From: Sciurus carolinensis
Lineage: Eukaryota; Chordata; Mammalia; Rodentia; Sciuridae
Reading direction: 5' to 3'
DNA length: 64,000 bases
Assembly: GCF_902686445.1 (NCBI RefSeq)
Contig: NC_062226.1
Location: forward strand, 11,566,001 to 11,630,000
Under the pieces are notes generated by a model. The model worked only from the letters and a program-made list of their open reading frames with translations. It was not told the origin of the DNA and did no database searches. The position numbers were made by a program, and so were the translations under genes. This document shows positions 53,220 to 63,735 of the stretch, piece by piece; positions within the stretch are counted from its first letter, which is position 1; the number at the start of each line of letters is the position of its first letter.

Positions 53220-53620
53220 CCGGGAGGAAGCGGTGGGCGTGGACTATGGGTGGAACGGTGGTTTGCGAGCCTGGGTAAAACTGCCTTGTCTTCGGGCCTC
53301 CCACGGCCTCTGCCACTTCCCAGCTCGACCTTGTCTCCCGGCCCCAACCTCCCCCCGGCTTTTCTAGGATTCCCCCTAGACTCCGAGAGCCCCTCCGCCG
53401 CCCTTCCGGGAGCCCCGCCTCCTTCGCGCTCCTCTCGGCCGGCTCCGCCCTCTTGAGCTCCTCTTTGCAGCCCCACCTCTTCTGCGCTCCCCCGCGGCCC
53501 CGCCTCCTCACCCTCATTGACCCCGCCCTCACCACTTCTCATTGGTCCGTCCCTCGCCTCCCCGGAGCCCCGCCTCCCCTCCTGCACCCTCCTCCCACTG
53601 AGTCTGACTGGGCGCGTCTC
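53220..53620. promoter_or_regulatory. CpG-rich island flank with repeated GC boxes
   Basis: Many CCCCGCCTC/CCCGCCCTC motifs (Sp1-type on the other strand) in a loose array, with two more ATTG(G/A) boxes. The minus strand is rich in G runs. It is probably the downstream part of the PDCL CpG island. Confidence 0.6.
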
Positions 53621-53989
53621 CTTTAGGTCACTCTCTGCCCCCATGCGCCTCTTTGTCCCATCCCTGGCATGTCCCCACCCCTTCAGCTTGGTTCTGCCCC
53701 TCCCTAGTACTTGGACCTTTCTCTCAGTTATCCTTCCCTCCTTTGCGCCTTGCTCCGGTCTAAGTGTCGGGGTCGCGGGATTCTGTGACTGATCCTCCAT
53801 TGGGACGTTGTGCTGGGTGTTGGAGATTGGGATTAGTTGTTCGAGGTTTCTTCTTTCAAGAGCTCTTTCAGCCTGTGGGAGAGAGTCACTTTCTAATGGA
53901 ATATAAAAGACCCTGTGATAAGTCTTCATGAAGACAGCATAATAGTGTTGGGATGCTTTGAGGAGGAAGAAATGCTAGAGGGTTGGGTT

Positions 53990-54030
53990 GTTTTTTTCTT
54001 CTTCTTCTTTTTTTTTTTTTTTTTTTTTTA
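53990..54030. repeat. (CTT)n and T run
   Basis: cttcttcttctt followed by about 20 T, in PDCL intron 1. The rest of 53620-54270 shows nothing recognisable. Confidence 0.85.
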
Positions 54031-54268
54031 ACTAATCCTGCTGGGTCCTCAAACAAGCTGTAAAGGGGCTAAACTGCACTTTTCCTCTAAAATATCCTTG
54101 ACTGCTTGTGATGCAGAACAGTGGCCTATCAGTCCGTTAAACACTTGGTTGTTATTAAAATCTTGGCATCGACCTTAGTTTTAACTAGTCAGAATTGGTA
54201 GGGCTTTGAAGACCATCCCTCCAAGTCTGCAGTGAGACAGCTTTACTTAGATTCAGAATCATACTTAA

Positions 54269-54307
54269 AAAAAAAAAAAATTATATACACACACACACAC
54301 ACACATA

Positions 54308-54348
<41 letters not shown>
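54269..54348. repeat. A run, (CA)n, (TG)n, (TA)n composite microsatellite
   Basis: A run, then acacac, then atatgtgtgtgtatat and a long TA run. The CA and TG arms are mutually complementary. Confidence 0.93.
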
Positions 54349-54349
<1 letters not shown>

Positions 54350-54352
<3 letters not shown>

Positions 54353-54493
54353 GTTGGCCACAGTACCTTTTATTATTTTTTTATTTATTTCTTTATTTTT
54401 TTTTTTAATGTAGTGCTGCACATTGAACCCAGTAACTCACAAGTGCTAGTTAAGCGCTCTGCCACTAACCACAGCCCCAGCCCCAGCATCGTA
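54350..54493 (-). mobile_element. ID SINE of the long-tail type
   Basis: gtagttggccacagtacctt, (TTTA)n, then acattgaacccagtaactca and accacagccccagccc. Confidence 0.85.
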
Positions 54494-54654
54494 CTTTTGA
54501 TGGTTCCTTTTGAAGTATTTCCTGAGGACTCTTAGTGAAGTTTTCAAGTACTAATTAGTTGGTTGGAAAACTAAAAGCATAGGTAAAATGACAAGTCAGT
54601 AATGTAAATAACAGTTTCTACTTTGGAACAATAGATAGTACAATATTCAGAAGA

Positions 54655-54850
54655 CAGCAACTCATCCCACAGGCTGCTGGAGTCAGGCATACCTGGGGTC
54701 TGTTACCATTCTACCACTTGCTGAAAAGCTTGGAGAAGTAACTTCCCTTATCTGAACCTCAGTTTTACCTTATATAAAAAGAACATAAATTCTGTCACAT
54801 ACTGTCATCATAGGGATTTATTGAGATTCTACGTAGGAAAAAAATCACTT
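54655..54850 (+). mobile_element. MIR SINE relic
   Basis: gctggagtcaggcatacctg, ctaccacttgctgaaaagct, cttatctgaacctcagtttt; it ends about 100 bp before the PDCL ATG exon. Confidence 0.8.
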
Positions 54851-54959
54851 TTAGGTTCCTGTAGGATCTTAGCCCAAGTGAGTCCCCCTATTCTTCAGAT
54901 TCATGACTTCATGCTCAAGCCAGCAAAAAGTCTTATATTGTTGCTTTCTTCTAGGCACC

Positions 54960-55131
54960 ATGACAACCCTGGATGACAAGTTGCTGGGAGAGAAACTGCA
55001 GTACTACTACAGTAGCAGTGAGGATGAGGACAGCGACCATGAAGACAAGGACAGAGGCAGGGGTGCCCCGGCCAGCAATTCCATGCCTGTGGAGGCTGAG
55101 CTGGCAGGTGAAGGCATCTCAGTTAATACAG
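54960..55131 (+). CDS. PDCL: PDCL coding exon with start codon
   Basis: The acceptor is cttctag (exon from 54955) and the donor gtactg. It starts MTTLDDKLLGEKLQ and ends in phase 1 (G) after the acidic region. Confidence 0.94.
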
Positions 55132-57300
55132 GTACTGGAAAACCCTTGAGCTCTGGAAACAGGCTCTAAAATGTCTATTAAGTATGTATCACTTAGAATT
55201 TTCCTGATCTCTCTAACTGTAATCCCAATTTTTACCCAGTATTGTTATTCATTGTGTATGTTTTAGTCTTTTTTTTTTTTTTTTTTTTTTTTTTGGCGGT
55301 ACTGGGGATCAAACTCAGTGCGCACTCTACCAGCTGAGCTATCTCCCCAGCCCATGTTTTAGTCTTTTTACTACATAGTGCAAATGTGTATGCATAGTAA
55401 CATGTTAATGAACAAGATTGGCCTGGGTTTGAATCCTGTTTCTCAAATTAACAGCAGTTTGATAGCCATAAATCATAGGTATGAGTATATTGGTAGTATA
55501 AACTCCTTAGAAATGGCATTTTTACTTTTTTTTGTGTGGTGCTGGCTTGAACCCAGGGCCTCTTAAATGTTAGGCAAGCACTCTACCACTTAGCTATGTC
55601 TACAACTCCATTTTTATATTTTAACACTATCAAATTGCTGTCAGTTGAGTTGGCACTAATTTATAGTTTAACCAGCAGTACAGTGTTTCTTCACATGTTT
55701 TTCCTACTGGGTTATCAAACTTTTTGATTTTTGCCATCCTGGTGTATGACAAATAGTCAAATTTTTTTTTTTTTTCATAGAAATGGAATCTTGCTCTGTT
55801 GTCCAGGCTGTCTGTGAACTCCTGGACTCAAGCAATTCTCCTGCCTCAGTTTCCTGAGTAGCTGGGACTATAGGCATGTACTACTGTACCAGGCTTGTCA
55901 TTGTTTTGTAACTTAATATATTTGAAGTATCTTTCATGGCAGGAAATAGAATTGTCTCATTTTTTCTAAGTGTTACTTTATTTTCCTTTGAGTAGATGAA
56001 TCATAATTTCTTTGTTTCCTAATGTTGGATATTATCTTGGCCCTTTATTATAGACTGTTTTGTAGCACACCTCTTTGTGCGTAGACCTCTCTGCCCTGTG
56101 GCACTAGTGCTCTCTAGAAGAAGTACTAAGACCAGTGGACGGATCCTAAGGAGGAGTGCTGTGGAGTAGGTGGAAGTTAGGTGCAGGTCTCTGCTTTGTG
56201 TGTGCTTGCCCAGTTGCAGCCTGTTATTCTGTGTCCAATTGCTTTGCCCTAAACAGAGCATGTGTTCTGTCAATGTTCAGAACATTAGGAAGGTTCCCTG
56301 CCACTGGTCCAACCAGTGCCAAGGGTTCCTTTCTCAAACTGGCATGGTCCATGATAGGCATGGAATTCAGGAAAGGAGGTAGAGTTTTCTTGCCACCATG
56401 CTGCCAGCACATTCCAGGCATGATGGGAAGGCTAGAGATCTGATTTCTCACAAAAAGTGAATGATACATGTCAATGAAAATGAGACCCAAAGGGTAATGA
56501 AGTGAATTAAGATAAGATTGCCTTTCATAAGGCTTCAGTTTCTAAAGGTTAGATTGAGGGGTTTTAAAAATGGCTGTAAAACTCTTACATGCCTCCCATC
56601 AAGGTGTGAAGTTTATGTCTCCTGCCTAGAAACCTGAATAGACTGGTAACTACTTCAAACAATAAAATGTGATGGAGGTAATACGATGTGACCACCAAGG
56701 CTGAGTGATAATAGTCAATGGGGTTTCTGCCTTGCCCACTGGAACCCTTGCAGTGGAGCCACAGTTGCCAAGTTGTATATTCAACTATCCTGAGGCTGCC
56801 ACATTTGGGAGAAGCACAGCTGCATGGAGAGGACTCATCTATGCACTCTAATTGACAGACCTGCTGAGCTCAGTGTGCAAGACATCGCAGCCCAGTTACC
56901 GTATATGCGAATGTGACTCCCACGATTCTAGTCCCCAGCAGTCAAGTGCCCCTCATGCCTTGAGTTTTTTTTTTTGGGGAATGCTGGGAATTGAACCGAG
57001 GGCCTTGTGCTTACAAGGCAAGCACTCTACCGACTGAGCTATCTCCCCAGCCCCTTGAGTTTTTATAGATGAGATATGAGAGAACATGAAGCAGAGGCAA
57101 GCCATCCCCATTAACTAGTTGCTAACACCTCATGCGAAGGGGAAGGATCACACTTTCCGACACAAGGAATCACCCCTGCACTGTGTTTTTCCTGCCTTTT
57201 GGTCATGTTGGAATGAGAAGAAAGGAACTTAAAATCTACAAAGGGGCAAGACACCCCCATTTCCATGGGCATCATCTCCGGGTCCTCTCCTCTCGAGGAG

Positions 57301-57337
<37 letters not shown>

Positions 57338-57718
57338 CTCTCTCAGTTCTGTGTCTTAAAAAAAAAATTTACCTTTTACTCTTGCCTCAGTATTTCTCTG
57401 GTGTTTAATCTTCAACAGTAGGGGATCGAGGACCCGATCCTGATTTTCAAGACCAGTATCACAAGCATACATCTAATTGTTCATCCTTCCTTCCTGCCAT
57501 CTATCCATGACTCCACTACTCATTTATCTGCCCATCCCTCTGTTTGTCCATTTCTTCACCCACCCACCCAGTCAGCCCAAAAAAACAATAAACCAACATT
57601 AAGTGAAAAACTCCTAGGTGTTAAGTTCTGTACTAGGCACTGTCATCCAAAATTAAAGAAGATCCAGTCCTGTTCTCACTTAAGGTTCCTAGGCTAGGAG
57701 AAGTGCTTAAAGCCTGGA

Positions 57719-57749
<31 letters not shown>

Positions 57750-60700
57750 GGGTGCTAGGGATCGAACCCAGGGCCTTATGCTTGCAAGGCAAGCACTCTA
57801 CCAACTGAGCTATCTCCCCAGCCCCCAAGCCTGGAAGTTTTGACATGTGCAGGATTTGATGTTTATCACCGTGGTTTCTGTCCTTTTAAGGGGATCAAGG
57901 TGGGGTCTTGGTTCAGCTTGGCTTGTGTCCTAATAAGGAGATCAGGGCTGGGTCCTTGATTCTGCATGGTGTGTCCTTTATAAGGAGAGCAGCACAAGCT
58001 TTGATCAATGTGACTTGCTTCGTTATAAGATTATCTTCCTTCCTACTTAGTTGATAATTGTAGTGAAACCTTTTAATTCCCTTACCTCTCATTTTGGGTA
58101 TGCTCTACCAGTATTTCTTTGGGGTTCCCATGGGGGTTTCATTTAATGTGAGAAAGAGATGCTACTGTGATGGGAATCTATAGCAACATGACTTCAGTAG
58201 TGTACAGATGTGACTGCTGTACCTCTCCAATCCTTCCCCTTCAGTTACTGATGCTACAGTTTTATATAAGGTATTTATTCAATACTGTAGGATAAAATTG
58301 GGGTGTTTTGGTACATCATTCTCTCATATCTTGTAGAAAACAACAGTAGCACTAGCTTTTATAATTGTCATGAATTGGCTTTACCAGGGATCATTCTGTC
58401 TTCATCAAAATCTGAGTTCCTATCTAATACCCTTGAGTACAACTTGAAGGACTCCCTTCACACAGGGCACATCTTGTGGGGACCAAGTCCCTGGGCTCTT
58501 GTTTATTGGGCACTGCTGTGGTTTGAATGTATGTCCCTCCAAAATTCCTGTTGAAAGTTCAGCCTCGATATAACACTATTGAGACCTGGTTAGGCCAAGA
58601 AGCTCCCACCCCAGGGATGGGATGTACACTTGAAGGGAGCTTCTCCAGCAGGTGCAAAGACCTGGTTCAGTTCTTAGCAGTGTGTGTGCGCGCGCGCGTG
58701 CGCACACACACACACACACACACACACAATACATTTGTGAAGCTGGGTGCAATGATGTATGGCTATGTTTTCATTAGCTTTTTTGTCTCTGTGACCAAAA
58801 AACCCAATGAGAACAACTTGGAGGAGGGAAAGCTTCTCTAGGGCTCACAGTTCTAGAGGTCTCAGTTCATAGATGACTGACTCCATTGCTTTGCCCAAAG
58901 TGAGGTAGTTGGTCATGGGGGAAGGGCAGCAGTGAAACATGGGGGAAGTTCAGGGCAGCAGTGAAACAGTGTAGCTATGATGATGTCTTTCAAAGCCAAA
59001 AAGTTATTACACATTTTCAAATTTGAAATGAAGAGACCTCTGAAGTATTCTACAAATTTTAATTTCTAAACAAGTAAGCATCAGTCTTCATAATCCACTA
59101 AAATAAGAAAACTTCCAGAGTCCTTTCTTATTCTTATTATGAAAGTGGAAAAGGTCCTGGAGGCTCCAAAGTGAGATGATCACTGGGGTTATGTGACTGG
59201 GTATTTCTTGCTCTGACCTCACAGGGAGTCATTGTGAGGGAATTTTAAATAGCAGGTATATAAGAGGATGGCTGAGTTTTTTGTCCATAAGTACAAAACT
59301 CTTGGTGTTGACCTGTGGAATTCCCAGATAGTTCATGTGTTTGGTGGCAGCTGGTGACTGGTGGTTGTGGTCTTTTGGATATTGGTGTTTTGATTTGTTT
59401 TTTTTCTTTTTTTTTCTTTTGTTGTTTGGTTTTTGTTTTGATTGATTGATTGATTTTTTAGCTAGCATACTTGTTCATGTTTGAGAATGAGCAGTGAGAG
59501 TTGTCAGAGCAGTGTAGTGCTGCAGTGGCGGAGCTCCTGCTATGAGCCCTCCTTGACAGACCATTATATGGTCATGCAGTACATTGGGGAAGGGGGCTTC
59601 GCTGAGGTGAAACTTGCCCATCATCTCCTCATCGGGACAGAGGTTGTGGTGAAGGTACCCACGAAAGTAGCTTTGAACTTTCTCTTCCTATCTGAACTGG
59701 ATCTGATGGCAGCCTGAAACCACTAAAATGTGATCCAACTCTTCCAGGTCATCAAGACCATGAAATATATTACTTTAACATGGAGCATGCAGGTGGGGTA
59801 CAGCTATGGGACCTCATCCTGGAAGCTGTTGGCATGCAGGAGGAGAAGGCCTGCAGACTGTTTAGGCAGATTGTGTGTGCTGTGCAGTACTGCCAAGAGA
59901 AGGGTATTGTGCACCTTGACCTGAAGCTGAGAATGTAGTGGTAGATGCCAGCAGCAACACCAAACTCATTGACTTTGGCCTGAGTACCAGATTCACAGCT
60001 GGAAAGAAGCTGAAGAGGTTCTGGGGCACTCTTCTATATATGTTGCCCTTGAAGTTGTCCGTGGGAAGGAATATGAGGGTCCTCCAGTAGACATGTGGAG
60101 CCTGGGTGTCATTTTCTATGTTATGCTCACAAGGAGATGCCCATTTGAGGCAAGCAGCAATAAGCAGGTGAAGAAGTCAATCCTGCAGGGAACATACGAC
60201 ATTTCCCTGCATGTTTCCACGGGAGCACAGAACCTCATCAATGAGATCCTGACGGTGGACCCCATGCAGAGGCCCACCATAGAGCAGGTAATCGGGGCAC
60301 TCATGGCTGAGCCAGGGCAAGGAAGCTGCTTCATCCAGTCCTTGTAGTTAGGCACTCCCCAGACTCCTGGATCCCACAATTATGAAAATCATGATGAACA
60401 TGGGATACCACCCCTATAATACCTGGGTGTTCATGGCAAGTTGAAGATTTGATGATGGCTAAGTACGTCATGCTACAGTGCCAGAGAACCCAGAGGGCAG
60501 GCCCTGCGGATCCTCCCAGGGTCTGCTTCAGGAAGTGTTCCAGTGCACCTGCCATTCCCTTGCCCTGTGAGCAGCAGCAGCCTGAGGAGGCCAAGCAGTC
60601 CTAACACAAGGGTCCTGGAAGTGCCAGCATGCCTGCCGTAGGTTCTGCTTCCTCCATGTGGACACGCCCCATCCAAGCCTAGCCTCCCAGCATGACCCTG

Positions 60701-63411
60701 TGCCTAGCCACTCATCCTCTCAAGATACTTCCATAGGGCAATCCCAGGACAGCAGCAGGGGTTGGAACAGGCTGAGGAGGAGGGTCACCAAATGTATTCC
60801 ACAACTGTGCTGCATACCATGCTTTGGTTCCTCAGCGTTCAGGCACAGAGTGGCTCCAATGGAAATACCAAACCAAGACAGACAGAAGCGACAGACAGCC
60901 AGAAGATCCTGAGCTCTGTGGGTGCTCACATCATGATGTGGGAGTGAGGTGTGCTGACTGGTTCAGGCTTCCCCACACAGATTCCAGGCAGGTATTCATC
61001 TGCATCCACCAGAAGTCTCTTCTACCCCCACTTGCAAAACACATCATAGGGACTGTTCCCTGGGACACTTCCCCTGCCCTATTCTTTGTCCTTTCTCCCA
61101 TGCTTTGGGAGAAATTTATTCTGAATTTCTTTTTTTTCACAAATTGTATAATAAAATTGATGCTCCAAAGATTTAAAAAAGACAGATTTTTGTTGTTGTT
61201 GTTGTTCTTTTAGAACTTGACCTCAGGGTAAGGGCCAGAGCCCACCAACTATCCTCTATCCTCTAAGCCTGGACCATTGTACCTCCATCTCCTGCTTACT
61301 GTATATACTAACTCACCTTGAACCAAGGTTTATGGGGATTTCTTGCGATAAGCCAATGTAGACATGGACTTGCTCCCCTTGACGGGGCATAGAAGGAGAT
61401 GCTCCCCTTGAGCCAGTGTAGACTTGACTAGTCTACACTGAACTGAGCTGACCACTGAGCTGGTCACTTTGGCCAGAATGAATCCTTTTCCTGGTTTTCA
61501 GGCCCCTCCTAGAAGTGTGTGGGGAGGGAGAGTTGCAGCATTTGGAGAAGACTCCTCTGGCAAGGCATTGGAGATTCCAGAGTGTTCTATGGCTTTATCT
61601 CCCATCATCCCTATGCAGGGAGCAAGAACTGGGCCAGTGGGTAGGGGCGGGCCAGCCTGCAGCAGTGGCTGGGTTCTTCACCACATGTTGTGCAGCCTTA
61701 CCACCCAACAGCTCCTCCTAAAGATTTGTGGAGAGTGAACACATGGGATTTAGGGAGCAGAGATGTGACTTCTCAGGGCTGCTACCTACATAAAAGCATA
61801 GTGCACCCATGTGGAATTGCTCTTATGTTTGGGTTCAGTTGACAGTGAATTTTGTGAAGTGCACACAAAAAATAAAAAACACTCAGGTTAGGACAGGAGA
61901 CTTCGTGCACCTTCTAGTCCTGGCACCTCTGCAACTCTGGGACTCCCAGAGCCTTTCTGGGCAACTTCCTGCCCTTCCCTGTAGGGGTCAGAAATTGGTA
62001 CCTTTTTAAAAAATGATGTCCCATATGTCATTTAATAGTTTTCCCTTTTACACCTTGAGCCAGGAAAAATGTTTTAAAGAAAAATATTCTATCATGCTGT
62101 TTTAATTGTAAATGTCAGGAGATAAAGGAGTGTTATCATGTTCATATAACAAATTTTCTCCAATTAAATTTATCCAGAAAATTGCTCTCAATGTGTAAAA
62201 TGTAGCTGTGAGAATTTAGCTTTTATAGTATTTTAATAATGATTTGGGATGGAAGCATTTTAAATAACTCCCAAGTTTTATAGTTCAAATTTTTAAAACT
62301 TTAATCTTATAATAGTAACATGGCTCCAGTAACAAATTTTTGTCCATAGCAAAATGTTTCCAAGGATCTCCTGAAGAGTTGGTAAGAAGGCAGCCGTGTC
62401 ATGGGACATGTGCTATTTCAGTTGAAAGTGCTGTGTGCTTTTCAAGCCCATGGTCATAGAAATAGCATAAAAATGGTAGGAGGTTTTGTTTGTTGAGAAT
62501 GCCTTGTTAACACTGAAGACTGGAAGCTAGGCTGTCTGAGCTACAATTCCTGCTTTAATCTCCTTGTGCCTGTGAAAGATGGGCAGTAGTAGGTCCCTCA
62601 GATAGAACTAATGGGTCAACTTAAGTTATAAGTTGAACATTGCCATGCTTGCCACCATCCCACAAATGTTCATGCATATGTAATTTAATGAATAAATGAT
62701 TTATAATAACATGATTACACATTTTCAAAGTAAGGCCTGGATTTAGGAAAGAGTTGAGTTTAACTAAGGCTATCTTTATGTTATATGATGGGAAAGAAAT
62801 TTCCTTCCTGACCTGTCACAAGTCCTAAACATATGGTCAATTTTAATTTGATCTGAATCACTAGAGTGAAGAAGATGTGAAATGTTTTAATCACAAATGG
62901 GAGTTCTTCAAAGGCATTTGGTGGAATGAATATGAAGTTGTATAAAAGATGTCTAAATGCTGCAAAAACACTGAAATATTTTGATATCAGAAGGAGAAAA
63001 GGAAAGTAAGGGTGTGTTTAGGATGCAAATTTAGAAAAACAGAACAAAGGTTGGATTGCAGCTTGTATGGGTACTGGGGTGTCTGTATACCTAGTCATAG
63101 TACACGGAGGGTCTGTGTTAATTGTGCAGTAGAGCAAGCTGCAGACAGATGAGCTCCCACCTACAGATGTGAGCTGGTCATAATTCTGTGCTCGTTCATT
63201 TTGGTCACATCCATGTTCATGCTACTCAGGTCCAAAAGGTGTGATCAATGACTGGCGCCGCTATAAGCAGTTGGAGACAGAGCAGAGGGAGGAACAGTGC
63301 CGGGAGATGGAAAGGCTGATCAAGAAGCTGTCTATGACCTGCAGGTCCCATCTGGATGAAGAGGAGGAGCAACAGAAACAGAAGGACCTCCAGGAGAAGA
63401 TCAGTGGGAAG
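54960..63411 (+). CDS. PDCL: PDCL (phosducin-like), first two coding exons, partial gene
   Basis: Phosducin-like protein binds G-protein beta-gamma dimers and works with the cytosolic chaperonin CCT in their assembly. The visible coding part is 118 codons of a protein of about 301 in mammals. It has an acidic N-terminus with a Ser/Glu/Asp cluster (YYYSSSEDEDSD, a CK2-type phosphorylation region known in this family) and the conserved helix-1 motif GPKGVINDWRRYKQLE, which contacts G-beta, then a charged helix with EEEEQQKQKDLQEK. The thioredoxin-like C-terminal domain is on later exons outside the window. The ATG (caccatga) is a good Kozak context five bases into the exon. The intron of 8.1 kb between the two exons holds many repeats and a kinase pseudogene. 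Confidence 0.95.
55258..55369 (-). mobile_element. young ID SINE with 16-bp target duplication
   Basis: ATGTTTTAGTCTTTTT at 55258-55273 and 55354-55369. Body ggcggtactggggatcaaac, gctgagctatctccccagcc. Confidence 0.93.
55523..55612 (-). mobile_element. ID SINE
   Basis: gtggtgctggcttgaaccca, caagcactctaccacttagc. Confidence 0.85.
55762..55898 (-). mobile_element. B1/7SL-derived monomer, old type
   Basis: aatcttgctctgttgtccag, actcctggactcaagcaatt, gagtagctgggactataggc read more like an ancestral 7SL monomer (FLAM/PB1-like) than the local B1 type. Confidence 0.7.
56574..56957 (+). mobile_element. MLT1-like LTR fragment
   Basis: tggtaactacttcaaacaat, gctgccacatttgggagaag, ggagaggactcatctatgca resemble MLT1. 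55900-56570 before it is unassigned. Confidence 0.5.
56958..57064 (-). mobile_element. young ID SINE with 12-bp target duplication
   Basis: CCTTGAGTTTTT at 56958-56969 and 57053-57064. Body atgctgggaattgaaccgag, gactgagctatctccccagc. Confidence 0.93.
57297..57346. repeat. (CTGT)n and (CT)n microsatellite
   Basis: gtctctgtctgtctgtct then a CT run. Confidence 0.9.
57710..57841 (-). mobile_element. young ID SINE with 15-bp target duplication
   Basis: AAGCCTGGAAGTTTT at 57710-57724 and 57827-57841. Body gctagggatcgaacccaggg, caactgagctatctccccag. Confidence 0.93.
57842..58508. other. intronic stretch, nothing recognised
   Basis: No gene or element that I can name; only short chance frames. Confidence 0.5.
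58509..58680 (+). mobile_element. MaLR-type LTR fragment
   Basis: gctgtggtttgaatgtatgt, ccctccaaaattcctgttga and ttgagacctggttaggccaa match the LTR start. It ends at the dinucleotide tract. Confidence 0.6.
58678..58728. repeat. (TG)n (CG)n (CA)n palindromic tract
   Basis: tgtgtgtgcgcgcgcgcgtg followed by cgcacaca and a long CA run: alternating throughout and self-complementary. Confidence 0.93.
58755..58960 (-). mobile_element. MaLR-type LTR fragment
   Basis: ttttcattagcttttttgtc, ttctagaggtctcagttcat and gactgactccattgctttgc parallel the LTRs at 13211 and 15133. Confidence 0.65.
59487..61170 (+). pseudogene. processed pseudogene of a MARK/sperm-motility-kinase-like Ser/Thr kinase
   Basis: An intronless copy in PDCL intron 2. 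The kinase landmarks are in order but in different frames: Gly loop GEGGFAEVKLA (from about 59586), VVVKV at the catalytic Lys (about 59643), HLDLK (59912-59926) where HRDLK is expected, DFGLS (59971-59985), then DMWSLGVIFYVML (about 60090) and RPTIEQV (about 60270). A MARK-type UBA-like stretch starts near 60370 (DPTIMKIMMNMGY). A stop occurs at 59715-59717 and at least three frameshifts follow, so no active kinase can be made. An AATAAA near 61151 and an A-rich stretch mark the 3' end of the copied mRNA. The lineage (rodent Smok-type rather than MARK proper) is judged from the Gly-loop text and is uncertain. Confidence 0.8.
61210..63220. other. PDCL intron 2 right part, no gene seen
   Basis: 61210-62010 is moderately GC with short frames only and no named repeat; 62010-63220 is AT-rich unique sequence. 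Nothing supportable as a gene. Confidence 0.5.
63230..63411 (+). CDS. PDCL: PDCL second coding exon
   Basis: The acceptor is gctactcag and the donor gtaatg. The first two bases complete Gly, followed by PKGVINDWRRYKQ, and the exon ends in phase 0 after EKISGK. Confidence 0.94.
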
Positions 63412-63539
63412 GTAATGAGCAGCCCCAGGCTTTTCTCAGAAGCTGCCCTGGCCACTAAAACTGGGCTTGGTGATTTGGGAGATGGAGGATATTGGATTTG
63501 GCCTCTGAGAAGCTATGCAGTACAGGGGAAAGTGTAGAA

Positions 63540-63735
63540 CTGTGTCATAACTCAGGCACACCTAGGGTTTGAATCTCAGCTCTGCACTAGTGATTGTGGG
63601 GAAATAAATCTCTTGCTTTCTGAGTTTGTTTTTTGATTAGTTAAATGAGGTCACCCCCACCTTTCCCCCTGCCCCAGAACTATGTGGATTAAATGCCCAT
63701 CATAGTGACTGGCCCATTTGAAAAGTGTTCATATA
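63540..63735 (+). mobile_element. MIR SINE relic
   Basis: ggcacacctagggtttgaat, cagctctgcactagtgattg, ctatgtggattaaatgccca; typical MIR order, starting about 130 bp after the PDCL donor. Confidence 0.8.

Noticed and set aside
53192..53929. 245-codon open frame on the minus strand across the PDCL CpG island
   Set aside because: Low-complexity Gly/Glu/Arg composition caused by GC-rich DNA; no domain, no splice support. It overlaps the promoter and first intron of PDCL.
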